From Seriola aureovittata (Eukaryota > Chordata > Actinopteri > Carangiformes > Carangidae): 64,000 nucleotides of DNA. The position numbers and the translations under genes are program-made. Position 1 is the stretch's first letter, and every line of letters begins with the position of its first letter. Below are positions 37,307 to 50,185 of the stretch, piece after piece. The DNA lies in NCBI RefSeq assembly GCF_021018895.1, contig NC_079376.1, forward strand, positions 14,571,001 to 14,635,000, given 5' to 3'. Under the pieces are notes generated by a model, which saw only the letters and a list, made by a program, of their open reading frames with translations, was not told the origin of the DNA and ran no database searches.

Positions 37307-37314
37307 ATACAATG
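37307..37314. repeat. 8-bp target-site duplication, right copy
   Basis: ATACAATG directly follows the CAGCCCTA right end. Confidence 0.85.
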
Positions 37315-37415
37315 TAAGGCTGTAAATTCTACCAAAGAAAACATCATTTAACAGACATTAATGGGAGTGAAACCATCAATCCAAACACATGACAAGTAAG
37401 TTTTGCCTCCTGTTT

Positions 37416-37420
<5 letters not shown>

Positions 37421-37472
<52 letters not shown>
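37421..37472 (+). repeat. GT dinucleotide microsatellite, 26 units
   Basis: Uninterrupted GT run preceded by eight T. The ORFs crossing it are repeat artefacts. Confidence 0.97.
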
Positions 37473-37474
<2 letters not shown>

Positions 37475-38320
37475 CAGCAGGAGGGAGAGAGAGCAAAAAG
37501 ATTTAAATTACACTTTTTTCCACAGGGATACAATGATTGTTTCTGTTCACGGAAGGTCTACAGCTTACCATCTGTCAATAGAGCTATTCTGAATCAGTCT
37601 GAAGTTCGTCCATGTGGTTGAAATTCTGCTGGCAGATTGATATAGGGGACACAGTTCTGTAAGGATCTCACTCCAAATCCTGAGTATTATGTTCATCTGA
37701 CCATTTAAATACTGTTTGTTTGCCATTGAACTCAATAATGCTTGTGACTGGTGACACTGCAATTCTACTACTGTATGTGGCACATCCCATAGATTTCCGT
37801 GTTAACAGCAGAGCAGTCGGCATTTAATTTTCCTCTAGAGAGCTGCCAAGCCTGGGCTACCAGCTTGTAAAACCTAAAGACCTACACAGTGCAATCTTCG
37901 TGTGTATTCTTATCTTTAATTCAATTAAAACCTTGATTTCCCTCAGCTGAGAGTTGATTTCCTGGTGGTATAATTACGCAGGTCTCACATGTGCACTGGT
38001 GTGTTTGGTCACTGGCAGATGATCTCACCAGAGTGTATTGATCTCTGACCATCGTAGCAGTCATTATCTTGGTTTACATCAGATTAGGGGATACTAAACT
38101 CTGCAATGCACAGTCACACTCATCAACCTTAAAGTTACAAATATGGACAAATAAGATGTGTATACTGATGCTGCTGATAAGAGTTTCATCTATGACAAAT
38201 AGTTTTATACTATTAAGCATCTAATTTCATGTCACTGGATTTAGTATTTGGGAATTAACATTGTTGATAGCTAGTGACTATGGAAAAGTACAAACTATGA
38301 TTTGTAGCGATGGTAGCTGA
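37473..38320. other. Non-coding stretch, no gene seen
   Basis: No supported exon and no recognised repeat. Confidence 0.55.
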
Positions 38321-38325
38321 GTAGC

Positions 38326-38577
38326 TCTAGGGATGGCCGGTCAGTCCACCACTTTGGTCCAGACTCAGATATCTAAGCTATTGAATGGATTTGGTACAGA
38401 TACTCATAGTCCCAGAAGAATGAAGCCTACCGATTTTGGTGATCCCAGTTTTTCAATCATCAGGTCAAACTTCACTGTCAGATAGTTTGGTGTATAACCA
38501 AATACCTGCCAAACTAAAGACATTTACATCATCATCATCATCATCAGCAGCTCTACTTTGTGTTCAGTGCCAACTTT
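38326..38577 (+). mobile_element. Fish interspersed repeat, 5' and middle part
   Basis: AGGGATGGCCGGTCAGTCCACCACTTTGG, broken here into its known parts, is followed by GGTGATCCC, ATCATCAGGTCAAAC, ATAACCAAATACCTGC and TACTTTGTGTTCAGTGC in the order of a common percomorph repeat. The 34.80-kb fragment continues the same family. A CATCAT stretch at 38526-38549 lies inside it. Confidence 0.65.
38526..38549 (+). repeat. Trinucleotide (ATC) microsatellite
   Basis: Seven to eight ATC units inside the interspersed repeat, probably a local expansion. Confidence 0.85.
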
Positions 38578-39695
38578 AGCCACTATGTGTGTATGTGTAC
38601 ATTCCTGCTTTGTCTTGTTAACAGAAATGTTTCTTCTTCAATGAGCCTCATCCATAACATAGGTTCTGCTGACTCTGCACTGAAAGTAAGACTAGTAGAG
38701 CACAAAGACTTTTCTCCTTTGCAACCATACTTTCAATTAGAAAAGAGAATATAAAAAATATAATAATTCTCTGGCAATGTGTTTAATTGGTCCAACTAAA
38801 AACCTTCCCATTACATTCTTTATCTTGTATATATTATGCTCTTCAAACTGCCATTTGACAAGCAATTCTTCTCTAACTGGCATTCAGAACTGGGGGAGGA
38901 ACTATACAGTTATAGCACATTAATGATTTATGATAAAGATAAAAAGAAGCCAGTGATTACCTAAACAGGCTGAACCCTGATCCTGAAGAGCACCATAGAA
39001 GCATAATCAGACTAATATTTTCCTTTGAAATGCTGCCATTTCCCATAAAATGTTGCTCTTTTCTTTTCTTTTTTTTTTTTTAAGACTCGTTACTTTCTAC
39101 TTATTAGTAAAACAGAAGGTCATTTGCCATTTTTTATACAAAAATCTTAAAACTAATCTTTGATTTTTTTTTTTTTTTTCTTCTTTAATTGTTTCCCTTC
39201 ATACACACTGAGCAAACAGTGTGTGGCTAGCAGACTAGCTTACACTGCCCTACAGGTATGCAGACAATTAGGAAAGCCTCTGTGTTTGGTATTATTTCCT
39301 GCAGCCGTTCTGCTGTCGGCTGGAGAATAGTGCTGCCTTTTAATCAGCGCCAACGTAGGAAGCTCCCATGTGTGACCAAAGCCCCCTAGACAATCTAAAA
39401 TGAGTCAAGAAAAATAAGTGTAACCCTTTTGCTTTTGCCCATACTCTCTCACAATCATTCCTTCTCTTAGCCCTTTTCTCCAATTGCTCTGTGGCAAGCC
39501 TTAAGTGTTATCTCCAGACAGCAGCCTTGGCAGTGAGAGCCAAAGTGTATAAAATACAAGATCCTGTCTCAAACACAACCTTGGAACAGAGCCTTATCAA
39601 ATGCCAGGTATGCCTCAGATGTGTCAGTTAAGTTCAAAAACATCAGAAAACTGCCGTACCAATGCTTTAGACATCTGTGTGCAACTATCTTCCCA
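38578..39695. other. Non-coding stretch, no gene seen
   Basis: Includes T-rich runs around 39063-39081 and 39166-39179. The block 39290-39390 is less AT-rich and could be conserved, but there is no direct evidence. Confidence 0.55.
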
Positions 39696-39699
39696 TTTC

Positions 39700-39791
39700 G
39701 TCCATCCATTCCCACTTATTCAGGATCATTGCCGCTAGAGTCTATCCCAGCATTAACTGAGTGAAAGGCAGGACAACAACCTGTATAGGTC
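39700..39791 (+). mobile_element. L2/SINE-type repeat tail fragment
   Basis: GTCCATCCATTCCCACTTATTCAGGATCATTGCCGC..., cut short here, then AGTCTATCCCAGC and GAAAGGCAGGACAACAACCTG, correspond in order to the fish repeat with CCATCCATTATCTGTAACCGC and CTATCCCAGCTGAC. This part precedes the segment seen at 52.9 kb. Confidence 0.55.
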
Positions 39792-40885
39792 ACTAGACCC
39801 TCAGAGTGTCAACACATTTTATTTCCTTTAGATATTTTCTTTCCTGTCTAAGAAGGACCAGCACTGTGTTTTCCCATTTAGTTCGCTCTCTCATAATAGG
39901 TTCTTTAGAACAAATCACAATAATAGTCAGGTTTTTTTCTGTAATTTGTTTTGGAACCAAAACAAAGGTTTCCCAACTCAAACAGTTTCCTGACATCCGC
40001 AGCACAACAGAAGGAAGCGTCCTCCTCCCCTTATCTTAGAGGAAGACACTCTTTGTTCTGAACACAGTGGTGAGAATCTTTGACAACATCAAAGAGTTGC
40101 AGAGCTTTTCTCCAACCAGAGTGCTAATGAGAGACGACCATCCTGCACAAGTGCGATTACAGTAGCTTCATTAAGGGGTGAACTGATAACACGCGCTCTG
40201 CTCTGGAACGGCTGCCTTTGGGAGCTCGTCTCCTACACAGAACTCACATTCACTGAAGATCAGGTCTGTCAGTGATGAGTGACTGGGTTAAAGCACTCCT
40301 CTGATGACTTTTCTTTTTCAAAAGATCAAAACAAAAAACAAAACAACACAACGAGTGGTCTCTATTGTAAAATCTTAAGATATGGAAAGCATGTTGAAAG
40401 AAGATGACATGTGAAATAAGTATCTGCTAAGGCTGACAGAAACTTCCCGACTCTGGTGCAAATTCTCCTCAGGGTGAAAAGATCCAGTGTATGCAGCAGA
40501 GCTGTTTCATTGCCTTCTGAGCTTGAGTGCTATTCACTCAAAACAGAGAGGGAAGGGAAAAACAAAAGGGACTCAGTTAGCACTACATGTCACAAAACAT
40601 AAACCCAACAAATCACCAGAAACCAACTGAGAGCAAGAAAGAGAGGGGGAAATGAGAACAACTTGACCCTGAATTTCATTCGTTCACTGGGGGACACCAG
40701 CAAGAGTTTATTTCCACCACAGTTCTCAGCAGCTATGCATCACAGCATCCAGCCTCTGTATTTACAGCCTGGCCACCCAGCACTGATATTATTATGGATT
40801 ATTCGGTAAAATTGGTCTTTGTAATTTATCGTGGTTTATGGTTAGATTAATTGCTTGACCTTCGTGGTCACGTGTGTTTGTGGGA

Positions 40886-40886
<1 letters not shown>

Positions 40887-40916
<30 letters not shown>
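40887..40916 (+). repeat. TG dinucleotide microsatellite, 15 units
   Basis: Uninterrupted TG run followed closely by an A run at about 40928-40943. Confidence 0.95.
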
Positions 40917-40917
<1 letters not shown>

Positions 40918-40991
40918 AAGAGGAGGGAAAAAAAAAAAAAAAACTGGATGTATTAATTTCTACAAATCAGATCACAAAAGATTAGACTTGA

Positions 40992-40995
<4 letters not shown>

Positions 40996-41026
<31 letters not shown>

Positions 41027-41032
41027 GTTACT
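40996..41032 (+). repeat. A homopolymer, 37 nt
   Basis: Uninterrupted A run. Confidence 0.95.
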
Positions 41033-41159
41033 CACTTAGATGAGTAGTCACCTGAACCCACTCACTGACCCACATTACCTGCAAGCTTTCAGATGAACAG
41101 ATCTGACTCCACTTTTTGATATACAAACCACCATCTCCTCCCCCCTTATCTTTCTGTAA

Positions 41160-41560
41160 ATGTGGTGAATGATTAAACCTGTCCTCCACTTCATCCTATC
41201 TTCCAATAATTATTTTGAGTTGCATTAGGTCTCCCATTAAAATTAGCAATATTTTATGGTAATTCCTATTGAAAAAAAACCCTGTTGCTCAGGGAGATAA
41301 TTATCTCGATTATTCAGGATCCTGTACCCAAGATGCATAGGGCACAGCCTCCCATTTGCTTGGAGCCGTTCTTACCCACAAGTGGAAATAATTGAAATGT
41401 GGCAGATGTTTAATTATTGCTATTTTAAACACAGTAGATCATAATGAAGAGTGTATCATTCTAACATTACCAAGTGCGATAATCACGCATTTCACACAGG
41501 CTTAGAGTAATTATTTTCTTAATTAAAATGTTGAACTAGTGAAATGTTTATCAAGTTCAT
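41160..41560. promoter_or_regulatory. Candidate conserved enhancer block
   Basis: Dense in ATTA/TAAT-type cores: AATTATTTTG, CCATTAAAATTAGC, GATAATTATCTCGATTATT, TTTAATTATTGC, CTTAATTAAAATG. It contains the perfect palindrome GAGATAATTATCTC at 41294-41307. There is no coding frame, repeat signature or low-complexity run apart from one A stretch. Enhancer status is inference. Confidence 0.25.
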
Positions 41561-43304
41561 GATTCATCACACAGAAGAAAAACCTGAATTAATTCAAGCT
41601 TGCTGCAGAGCTAAAATACAAATTCTCCCTTTTATGAAGACAAATCCAGGACTGACTTCAGGACAGCAATATAGTACAGCAGTATCGGAAATGTCAAACT
41701 CCAATATTACAGCAGACAGGAGCAAAAAATACACAATATCACATATGATGATGTATGATATGTGCAATACCAAGGCAACATGATGGATTAGTGGCCAGTT
41801 TTGAAAGATACTTTACAGCAGGACACCAAAGGAAGCATGCTAGCCAGATATGATCTGGAATTCTCTTAATAACAAGGGTAGGCACAAGGGCACTGGTCTC
41901 ATAGGACATCTATTATTCATCTGAAGATCTCATGAATTAACAATGAGATAATCTCACCATATATGTTTTACATCATAAACAGGAAAAACACTATTATGAC
42001 TAATATTGTTTTACTTCCTTACACATTCTAAAATGGACAAGTATATGTTGCAGAAAAATAATATTAGTATTTGATTGAAATGGAAATAAAGAGGGAAATT
42101 TTGACTGTGTGTAAAATTAGAGATCAATTTGTACAATTGATGGTAATTGAAAGAGCAGTGGATGTGCAACATCCCAGTAGGACACAAACATTACCACTTT
42201 ACATGATGCAAAACTACAACATATTCCAGGTCTCAGAAGCAGATAAGTCCCAGGAAAAATAAGTAACAAACATCACACACATGAAGATATGAAAGTCATG
42301 ACCGTTCAAGATTAATGTTGTCAGAAGGAATAAAAAGGGCTTGGAGTCAGCTGAAAATGGTTTGACACATAGGATTTGTTGACGGTAACGAAAGCATAGA
42401 ATGTCACCAGCATTATCCATTAAGATCAAATAAGAACTGACCATCATACACTCTCATACTTCAGCTCACTAATAAAACACTATCCTCTTCATATTAATTA
42501 GCATTAAAGGACCCCCCAAAAGGTGTCCATCTGTCTTTCCGCATGCGAGGGCAGATGTCTCTCACCCTATGGTCCACCTCTCACCCTCTGAGCATCCCCT
42601 CCTCTGAAGCAGGTCTTTTAATTAAAACATTGTACTAGGACTGTACCCTGTGTGTAACACCCCCTCCCTCCATTAGAGGAGCAGGTCGAGCCCAGCATCA
42701 AGCCGAAGTGGGTGCACAGGGCCTGCCAGGACAGAGATGTGATAAGAGTAGACATGATACAAGTACTTCCCTGCATGGTGGAGTGAGGACATGGAGATAC
42801 GGCTGTGGTCCAGCTGTCCCTCCCTTAATGCCAAAGAAAACAACTTGGGACACAAACCAGAAATTCATCAAAGGAGGGAGAAAAAAAAACAAAAAAAACA
42901 GGTGTGATTTAAGGAAAATCTAGATTATAGGAAGACATTACAATTGACCCGAGTTGTCTCAGCAGATATTTGTGGACCTTGTAAGTGCTGTTCCTTTGTC
43001 AGCCCATGAACAGGGAGAATAACCACAATATCAATCATTTTTATAGACATTTCAACAGAGAGCGACAGCCATGTGGAGTCACACTGGCATGCCCTGCGGC
43101 TGTCTGCTCCTCTTGTAGAGCGCGCACTCCCTGAATCAGTCACAGAAACAGCTTTAGTGCACATCTGTATGCTTGTTGGTGTACATGTTTAACAAGCTAT
43201 CTGTGCAGTTATATTATTACAAGGAATTACTGAGAGCCATCCCACCTAAAAGAAAAGTAATTCAATGCCTCAATGTCAATATTGCTTCAGAGAAATGTGG
43301 GAAG

Positions 43305-43990
43305 ACACTAGGCCTGCACGATGAGGAAAATTTGCAGTGTGCGATGACACTGTTCAATTTTGGGATGACTATATTACTTGCGATAAATAAACAAATACTG
43401 AAGTGTGCACACAGTTTTGCTGAGCAAAGCTAAATGAAGAACACAGACAAAAGGTCACTATCGGTCATCTCCTCTGTCCCCCTCCCTCTGCTGCAGGTAA
43501 TATTACCGTGATGGAAGGCTGCTGTCTCAGACTCTAGCTAAAAAGTTTACAATAGTTTGTGGCAAATGAAGCTGCAGTCCACACAGAGTTTTCCCTTTAT
43601 CTTGTTTATAACAGTTCACTGTTAAGTTAATGTTAGCGTTAAGCAGTTGTAAAACAAAATCCTGGACACCGATTGCTCTTTTACTCGCAAAGTTTGTGAT
43701 GACACTCAGCTATGACCGTAGCTGTTGTCAGCTCCAGTACAAAGTTCACTCCTCACTGGTCTACACTGCTGCCTCTGTGCTGTCTGCTGTGTGTGCGAGA
43801 GAGGCTGCAGCCCAACACCGAAATGCGGTAGAGTTTTTTTTCATTTGGCTCAGGCGGTGCGCTTTGAAAACACTGCACGCATGGTGTGTGCAGTGTGTGT
43901 GTAGATAAAGTAATTTTTTTCTAATTCATCAAGTTTCAGTCAGTCTTTGTTTATTGCATATGTTCATATCGCGATTCCCCTAGGGGATAA
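43305..43990 (+). mobile_element. hAT-like non-autonomous element, edges uncertain
   Basis: The left side reads TAGGCCTGCACGATGAGG and the right side, read inward, TAGGGGAATCGCGATATG. Both resemble fish hAT ends built on TAGG...CGAT. The middle is GC-richer and without a transposase. No matching 8-bp target duplication could be found, so the element may be rearranged or the edges wrong. The ORFs inside are not supported as genes. Confidence 0.5.
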
Positions 43991-44019
43991 ATAATCTACC
44001 TATCCATCTTAACATGCGT

Positions 44020-44215
44020 CTTCAGTGATCACATTTTACACTGCTAAAAAAATTTGGACACATACGGCCCAGACCACCTCCAAATGTGTCTGAGTGATCA
44101 GTTCTCAAATGCGTCCTCAATGCATCTTGGGTGTGTTCACACTAGGGGTGTTCCAATGGATGATGGTATCAGTGATCGATGATCGTAGGAACTATCGCCG
44201 ATTGCTCACAGCTTT
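44020..44215 (+). mobile_element. Repeat fragments, probably hAT-related
   Basis: ATTTGGACACATACGGCCCAG, broken here, with GACCACCTCCAAATGTG and GTGTGTTCACACTAG, then GGGGTGTTCCAATGGATGATGG and GATCGATGATCG, resemble pieces of known fish DNA transposons. They are truncated and no ends were confirmed. Confidence 0.4.
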
Positions 44216-45169
44216 TCAAATGTCTACATAATATATGACTTGTTTTTCCCCATTAATGTAGTTACTTATTATTTATAATATTAAATTTATACTAAATTGA
44301 ATTTTTTTCAGACAAAATGTCATTTCATTCTGCCAAATTACATTTTAAGAAGGATTTAGAAGGATGAATAGACATTTGCATAAAATTGCTCAAATGCAAA
44401 CTATACATAACCTGCACATACAGTATGTGTAGGTGTAACACAAGTGCATATGGGAAAAGATTTGTGTGCAAATTTTTCCCTGGAGAACACAATTACAGAC
44501 CAATTTACACCCCCTCATCTTTTCTATGCTGCATTCATCTTTAGCAAAGTGCACTTGGGTTGAAATGAACCATGGCAATGGCCTCTGTTTATGAACACTA
44601 TCAAAACACAGCTGAATTGTCTGCCATATGCTTCACCATGCTCAGGTTGCCCATCAAAATGACTCCAAATTAGAGAGAATTCATCCCTCGTGTTCCTATT
44701 TGAGTTGGGCTTTCACTCTAAGTCCACTTAGCTTCAACAGATTACTGGTAATTGGGTTTTTTTTCTTACCAGGATGGTTGCCATATAGCTGGAGCATCTC
44801 TCATGTCTTGTTTGAATGTCTACAAGACATGCATCTGTTCAGCTGTTGATATGCACATACAACAGTGCGGCCCATGGAATTGTTTTCCACTAATGCTTCT
44901 TTGGAGGAGTAACTGAAGAGCAAGGGTAAATTTCCCGAAGTGGTAATATGTCTACAAACACCATTTAACAATGGCTGATGAATATTCAGTTATCTTGCCC
45001 AGGCAGGAAATCCCTACCAGCCATTTTATAAAGTATCGCACATAATTATGTCACCTCTACAAAGGAGATCTAACGCCCAGTCTTGTCAGATGCCCCCCAG
45101 CTTTTAATTAACTAAATTACTGCATACTTCTCCCCCCATTGATTACTGTTATGGGGACTGATCATTTAT

Positions 45170-45171
<2 letters not shown>

Positions 45172-45200
<29 letters not shown>
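45172..45200 (+). repeat. AC dinucleotide microsatellite, 14 units
   Basis: Uninterrupted AC run. Confidence 0.95.
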
Positions 45201-45203
<3 letters not shown>

Positions 45204-47209
45204 TTGCTGCAGGTGTGAAAACTAGTTTTAATGAGAGGTACTGTTTAAATTTTAGGAAATCATGAAACTTTTAACAGAACCTTTACTCTGACAAAATGAA
45301 AGTAAAATATAGACATTGTGTGTCTTTGGTTTCATTCTTCCACTTGACCTCATTTGCAAATGAAACCTATTACGGTTTTTGCTAGTGGGGGTATAAATGT
45401 CCTCCAAGTGCAGATAGAGGACAGATGCCTATAGCTATAACTACAGTCTTAGACCTGGATCACTGAGGTGTGACACTGAACCACAACACATGCACAGATT
45501 ACCAGTTTATGACTACAACCATGGGGAGGAAACTACATTTATCCCACCTATGCAGCTATTTTACAAAGATGGACATTTTGACCCAGAATGAAATTACAGG
45601 GTTAAACTGCAGGCAATGTTTTGCGTCCCAGCACAGAGGGAGCATGCTTGGTAGCATGTGGCGTGGACATAATCATTCAGCAGTGCTTCCTCTGAATGTG
45701 AAGTTACTGAACAAACTGGTTCTTGGGAGGTCTGTAACAGTTTGAACTAGTATTATTATGAGCTGACTAATAGATCTTAGTCAGCAACCACACCTTAACT
45801 GAAAGCATTTGATTAAAGGCTATTAATCAAATATTCTAACTGCGCATATGTACAAAAACTATGTGCATTACATGGTTGTAGTTTCAAGCAGGGATCTACT
45901 ACTTGGTTTACAAGTATTCCCATCATCATACAATATGAGACTATGCCTGAGGCATCCTTTGAGCCAGCTGCAGGGCTCGTGCTCTCTGAATTACTATAAC
46001 CTCATAACCACACTGAAGGGCTGATGATTTTAAGACAAGCTCATAACAATTCAAAACTTCCAGGCCCATTTGAATACATACACATGTTCAGGCACATACA
46101 CATTATGTCAACGGTAAAACTCCCTTGGCCTGTCGACCTACTGACTTTTCTTTTTTTGCATTAAGACAGATCAGCTGGTGACACATCTGTCCAGTAATTT
46201 GCTGACCATTATTATTTTCATCCAAGGGAGCAACTGTTGCAGCTGTATGCATATGGCACCTTTAATGACATTCAGAAGAAGGTGATTTGCAATCTCTCCA
46301 CCACACTGACATTCAACAACATGAGCTCCATATTATGATAGCGTCTTTTTTTTTTTTCGCCTCCCTGCCCCAATTCTTCTCCCTGTTGGGCTCTCAGAGA
46401 AATAGTACAGGCTGTGGCTGCCACAGCCCTGCTGTCAGACTGCCATAGCAGCATCCCTCTCCCTCTCAGCCCATGGGGTACAGCTGACAACACATGATCC
46501 TCAGAGCCAGGCAGCCAGCTCGAGCACAGCAAGAGAGCCTTCAGCTAGTGCTGACATATTCCAGGGCCCATTTCAACAGATGGAGTTTTTACAGGTACCG
46601 TTTGGGGTAAAATACCTCGCTTGAGGGCACAGCATCTGGTCCATCCTGCCTACCCCCTTCCACCTCACATCTTCAGCCCCCATCACCTAACCCTTTGTTG
46701 CCTTTCTCCTTCTCCATTATGTAGCAGATAGGTACTGTCCATCAGAACAAATACAACATCCTTGGAAGTGGAAAAAAAAAAAAGAAGGCCCTGCTGCAGA
46801 GAATTCACAGCGCTGGCAAAGTACTAGCATGTTGATTCATTTCAAATAAAGTTTCAGTCCATAATTCCTACCAATATAATGCACTAAACAACTCAAGCAT
46901 TGCAACAACAGATACAATTTAGTTCAACTCAGATTTCTTTCTCCTCTGCTTAGGTAAGGTCTATGAGATGACAGTGTTAAATCTCATTTGCAGCAACTCA
47001 AGCCTCGTGGACTGCTCCAAGTGTCTATCACTCAAGCTGCGCTCAATAACCTTGGACTCATATTTCTCTGGCAGTGATTTAACGACTTGCAAAATTACAC
47101 TGTGGTTGGTTGAGCCTGTGTTGGTGTTGATATCTCCACTCTTTACTGTCCTGTGTCCTGTCAGTCTACTCCTGTTATTCATCATGACTTACACCATGAC
47201 GTGAGAAAT

Positions 47210-47390
47210 GCCATATCGGCCATTCATCTCCCTGTTAAATAATACGCGCCAGGCCGGGTCCAGATCAGAGGAGGAAGGTGAACTATGAGGTTTTGAAAAC
47301 TGCATCAGATGAATTACAGCCATCAAGGAGTTCCTCTGAAGTTGTGCCACTGAATGTCCTGCCGAGGCCCGACAGGCTGTAAAAATTAAA
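47210..47390. promoter_or_regulatory. Candidate conserved regulatory block
   Basis: Unique-looking stretch with CGGCCATTCATCTCC, AATAATACGCGCCAGGCC and GCCGAGGCCCGACAGGC, unusually rich in CG for this window and with no open reading frame. Enhancer status is inferred from composition only. Confidence 0.2.
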
Positions 47391-50140
47391 TTTACACATG
47401 CAAGGCAGTTACTGTGGTTATATTAGTGAGCTGCTTAATCCTGCTAGGTGGAATTTATGTCTTTTCATATTACAGAATGCCACAAATTTGCCATTATGTT
47501 ATGTAGGAACTGAAGAAAATCCTGAACCAAAGTATACGGGCGGCACAGGAAGAACACTAGACAAGACACAGACTTACTATTGTAGCTTAACTACCTTCTC
47601 ACACTCCTTTGTTTCATGTGTCACAGAAAGGGCTAAATCAGAGGTTCTCTGCATAACACAAATGGAGAAAATCAATATTTGAAGAGACTCGGTCTGTGCA
47701 TCTTAAGTAGTCTATGAGAGAAAAAGCATGCATATTCCACTATGTCTGAATTATTAACACCTCTATGGTTTGTTTCAGTATTCTTAGAGCATAATGTCAG
47801 AAATGTGAGAGAACAAAAGCAACATTTGTCATGAAATTAAAATAAACTTTGTACACAACCAGGAGCCATGACCATATGTTAAAGGCTACTTTAAATTTTA
47901 CAAGGTAGAATGTACAAAAATAAATCAATGCTCTTTGTTTATCTTAGGGCAACATTCCACTTTACTGTAAATGTCAGCTATTCTGGGAAAATTTCTTCCA
48001 GTTAATATCCCCAGTGACTATTTATTTACTCATACTAATCGTAATTCAGTACACGCCACTCCTCCATGGTAATTACTTCATACTCCACATTGCCATTCAT
48101 TAATTCACTGAAAATGTGGTGCAGCATTCAGAACACATGGACATATACATTACAGACATACTGTAAGCATGCAATGATACACATTTACACTGCAAGATGC
48201 TGTGTGGGCACTTTGATGAGCCCACCTTGCTACAGAGCTGCACGAGCTCATTTGTAACCATGGATCTGTAAAAAGTTAAGTGCGGAGGAAAATCATCGTC
48301 ACCATGATGAGTTTCATTTAGACCCTGTGCAACTACCATCACCTTTATTTACTTATTCATTTTCTTTAGAAAAAAAAATATATATACATGATTTTACTAT
48401 TCATTTAAAGGAGACTTGAATTCACAGCAGACATGATAAAGGGATTTATTTAATGGCATCCTATAACAAAGATAATCCTAATATTACTGTAAAATGTGCC
48501 GCTATTCCTTTGTCACGTCTGCAGAAGATACAATGGAAAATGCCCACAATGAGATTAACACTGATATGACAGCAAAACAATCATGGCAGACAAATGGCTA
48601 GTAATTCAATCACTGGTCCAGGACATGTCATGTCAGCCAGTCTATTGACTTTGACAGGCAGCACGAGGTGCTGGCAGACTTATATTGACCCGGGGCACAC
48701 AAAGTGCTGATGCATCATTGTGTAAATCAGGATGAGACTGGTCTGCCTCACCTTTGACCAAGGGCTTAGGAGAGGCACATCTAAAAATTCAAAAGAACAG
48801 GCTCAGTGTACTGACTCCTATGTAAAACATCATGGTGCCGCAATGACTGGTTTGATGCCACATCAGCATCCAGCTGTATACATTTGTCACTGGCAATCAT
48901 GCTTTTTGGCAGTCAAGGGCAACTGAAAATATTTCACATTTCTTTCACAAAAATATCTATCATAAAAAAATAAAAATGATTACCATTGTTTGAATGTCAT
49001 GAGTAAAATCTAATTTAGACATTAAAAATCACTTCTAGGTTTCCTGGGCAACCAGTGTTAGTCTAATTTGTTGAAAACAATAGCTACTGCTACCATGTAT
49101 ATTGTATAAGACAAATCCCTGCACATATTAAGAAAAAATATTAGATTAAAAATATTACAGAGATGGAGGCACTAATGGCAAGTACCATCCTATATGCCTT
49201 CAGTTCCTATCCCCATCACAGCTTGGATGCATTCACAGCCACAGAAGATCCAGATGCCATTCATTAAATAATTAACGTCCGGCTGAGATGACTTTGATTT
49301 AATTGATCCGGGCAAGCCTGGTGGAGAAAAATTGATGGGCCACAATGTTTGGATTCGCTTCCAAACTGCAAAGAGAATCAGTGTGTCTGGAGGATTTATT
49401 GAACACATTACAGAAGGAAGCAGAAACAAGCGTCTCACCCCAGCAGGACTAATACCATTACAAAAAAACCCTGTAGTTTGTGTTTAGGTAGTTACAGTTT
49501 GGACACAGTGATGGACAGAGTAAACACTGTTGATTAACGCCGACGTTCACCTGCCACGATGTGGATAAAACACAGTCTCATTCATGCCATTAATTTTACT
49601 GCCATATAAGTCCTGTTGGTAATTAAAACATGTTTTGTTCAAATTTCCTCTTTTCATGGGGCTCAGCTGAGTCAGATATGCATAGGTGGCCCAAAAGGGA
49701 TGCTCATCTGACATCAGCATGTGACTGTGGGTGTATGGAAGGGAGGTGGGGTGGTGGTGCTGAATCAACATTTAATCCATTTTCTTTCCTTTGTTTAAAA
49801 AAGGCACTTAAAAAGGCCTTATAGAATAAAGACAGAAACTAACAAAGAAAAGCAGAGGCGACAGACTGCACAATAAATGGCTGCACATGAGGATGGGCGA
49901 AGGTAGGTGGTGATACCTGTGCCATGACATCTCAGCTGCACAGCTTGTATGAGACAGGTGTTGCCAGCCTCAGGGGTTGGACCATCTTCCACCTTACTGT
50001 ACTTGATATTCCACCGCCCAATTCATGCAGAATAACAGACACTGTGCACACAAACATGGGCAAACAAGCGTACACACAAAGAACAGAGAGGTGGATGGGG
50101 GTGGAGACACCAGCAAGGCAAGCGAAAGAAGGCACAGTAC

Positions 50141-50154
50141 AAAAAAAAAAGAAG

Positions 50155-50183
<29 letters not shown>
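50141..50183 (+). repeat. A-rich homopolymer tract
   Basis: Ten A, GAAG, then about 29 A. It creates false Lys- or Phe-rich ORFs on both strands. Confidence 0.95.

Positions 50184-50185
<2 letters not shown>

Larger units (their letters stand above)
39792..43300. other. Non-coding stretch, no gene seen
   Basis: Chance ORFs only. Microsatellite at 40887 and A run at 40996. The part 41160-41560 is a candidate regulatory block and is listed separately. Confidence 0.6.

Noticed and set aside
36969..37347. Minus-strand ORFs of 107 and 80 codons
   Set aside because: They lie inside the hAT MITE, and such elements do not encode proteins.
37348..37592. ORFs across the GT repeat
   Set aside because: Repeat-driven, with no protein-like sequence outside the microsatellite.
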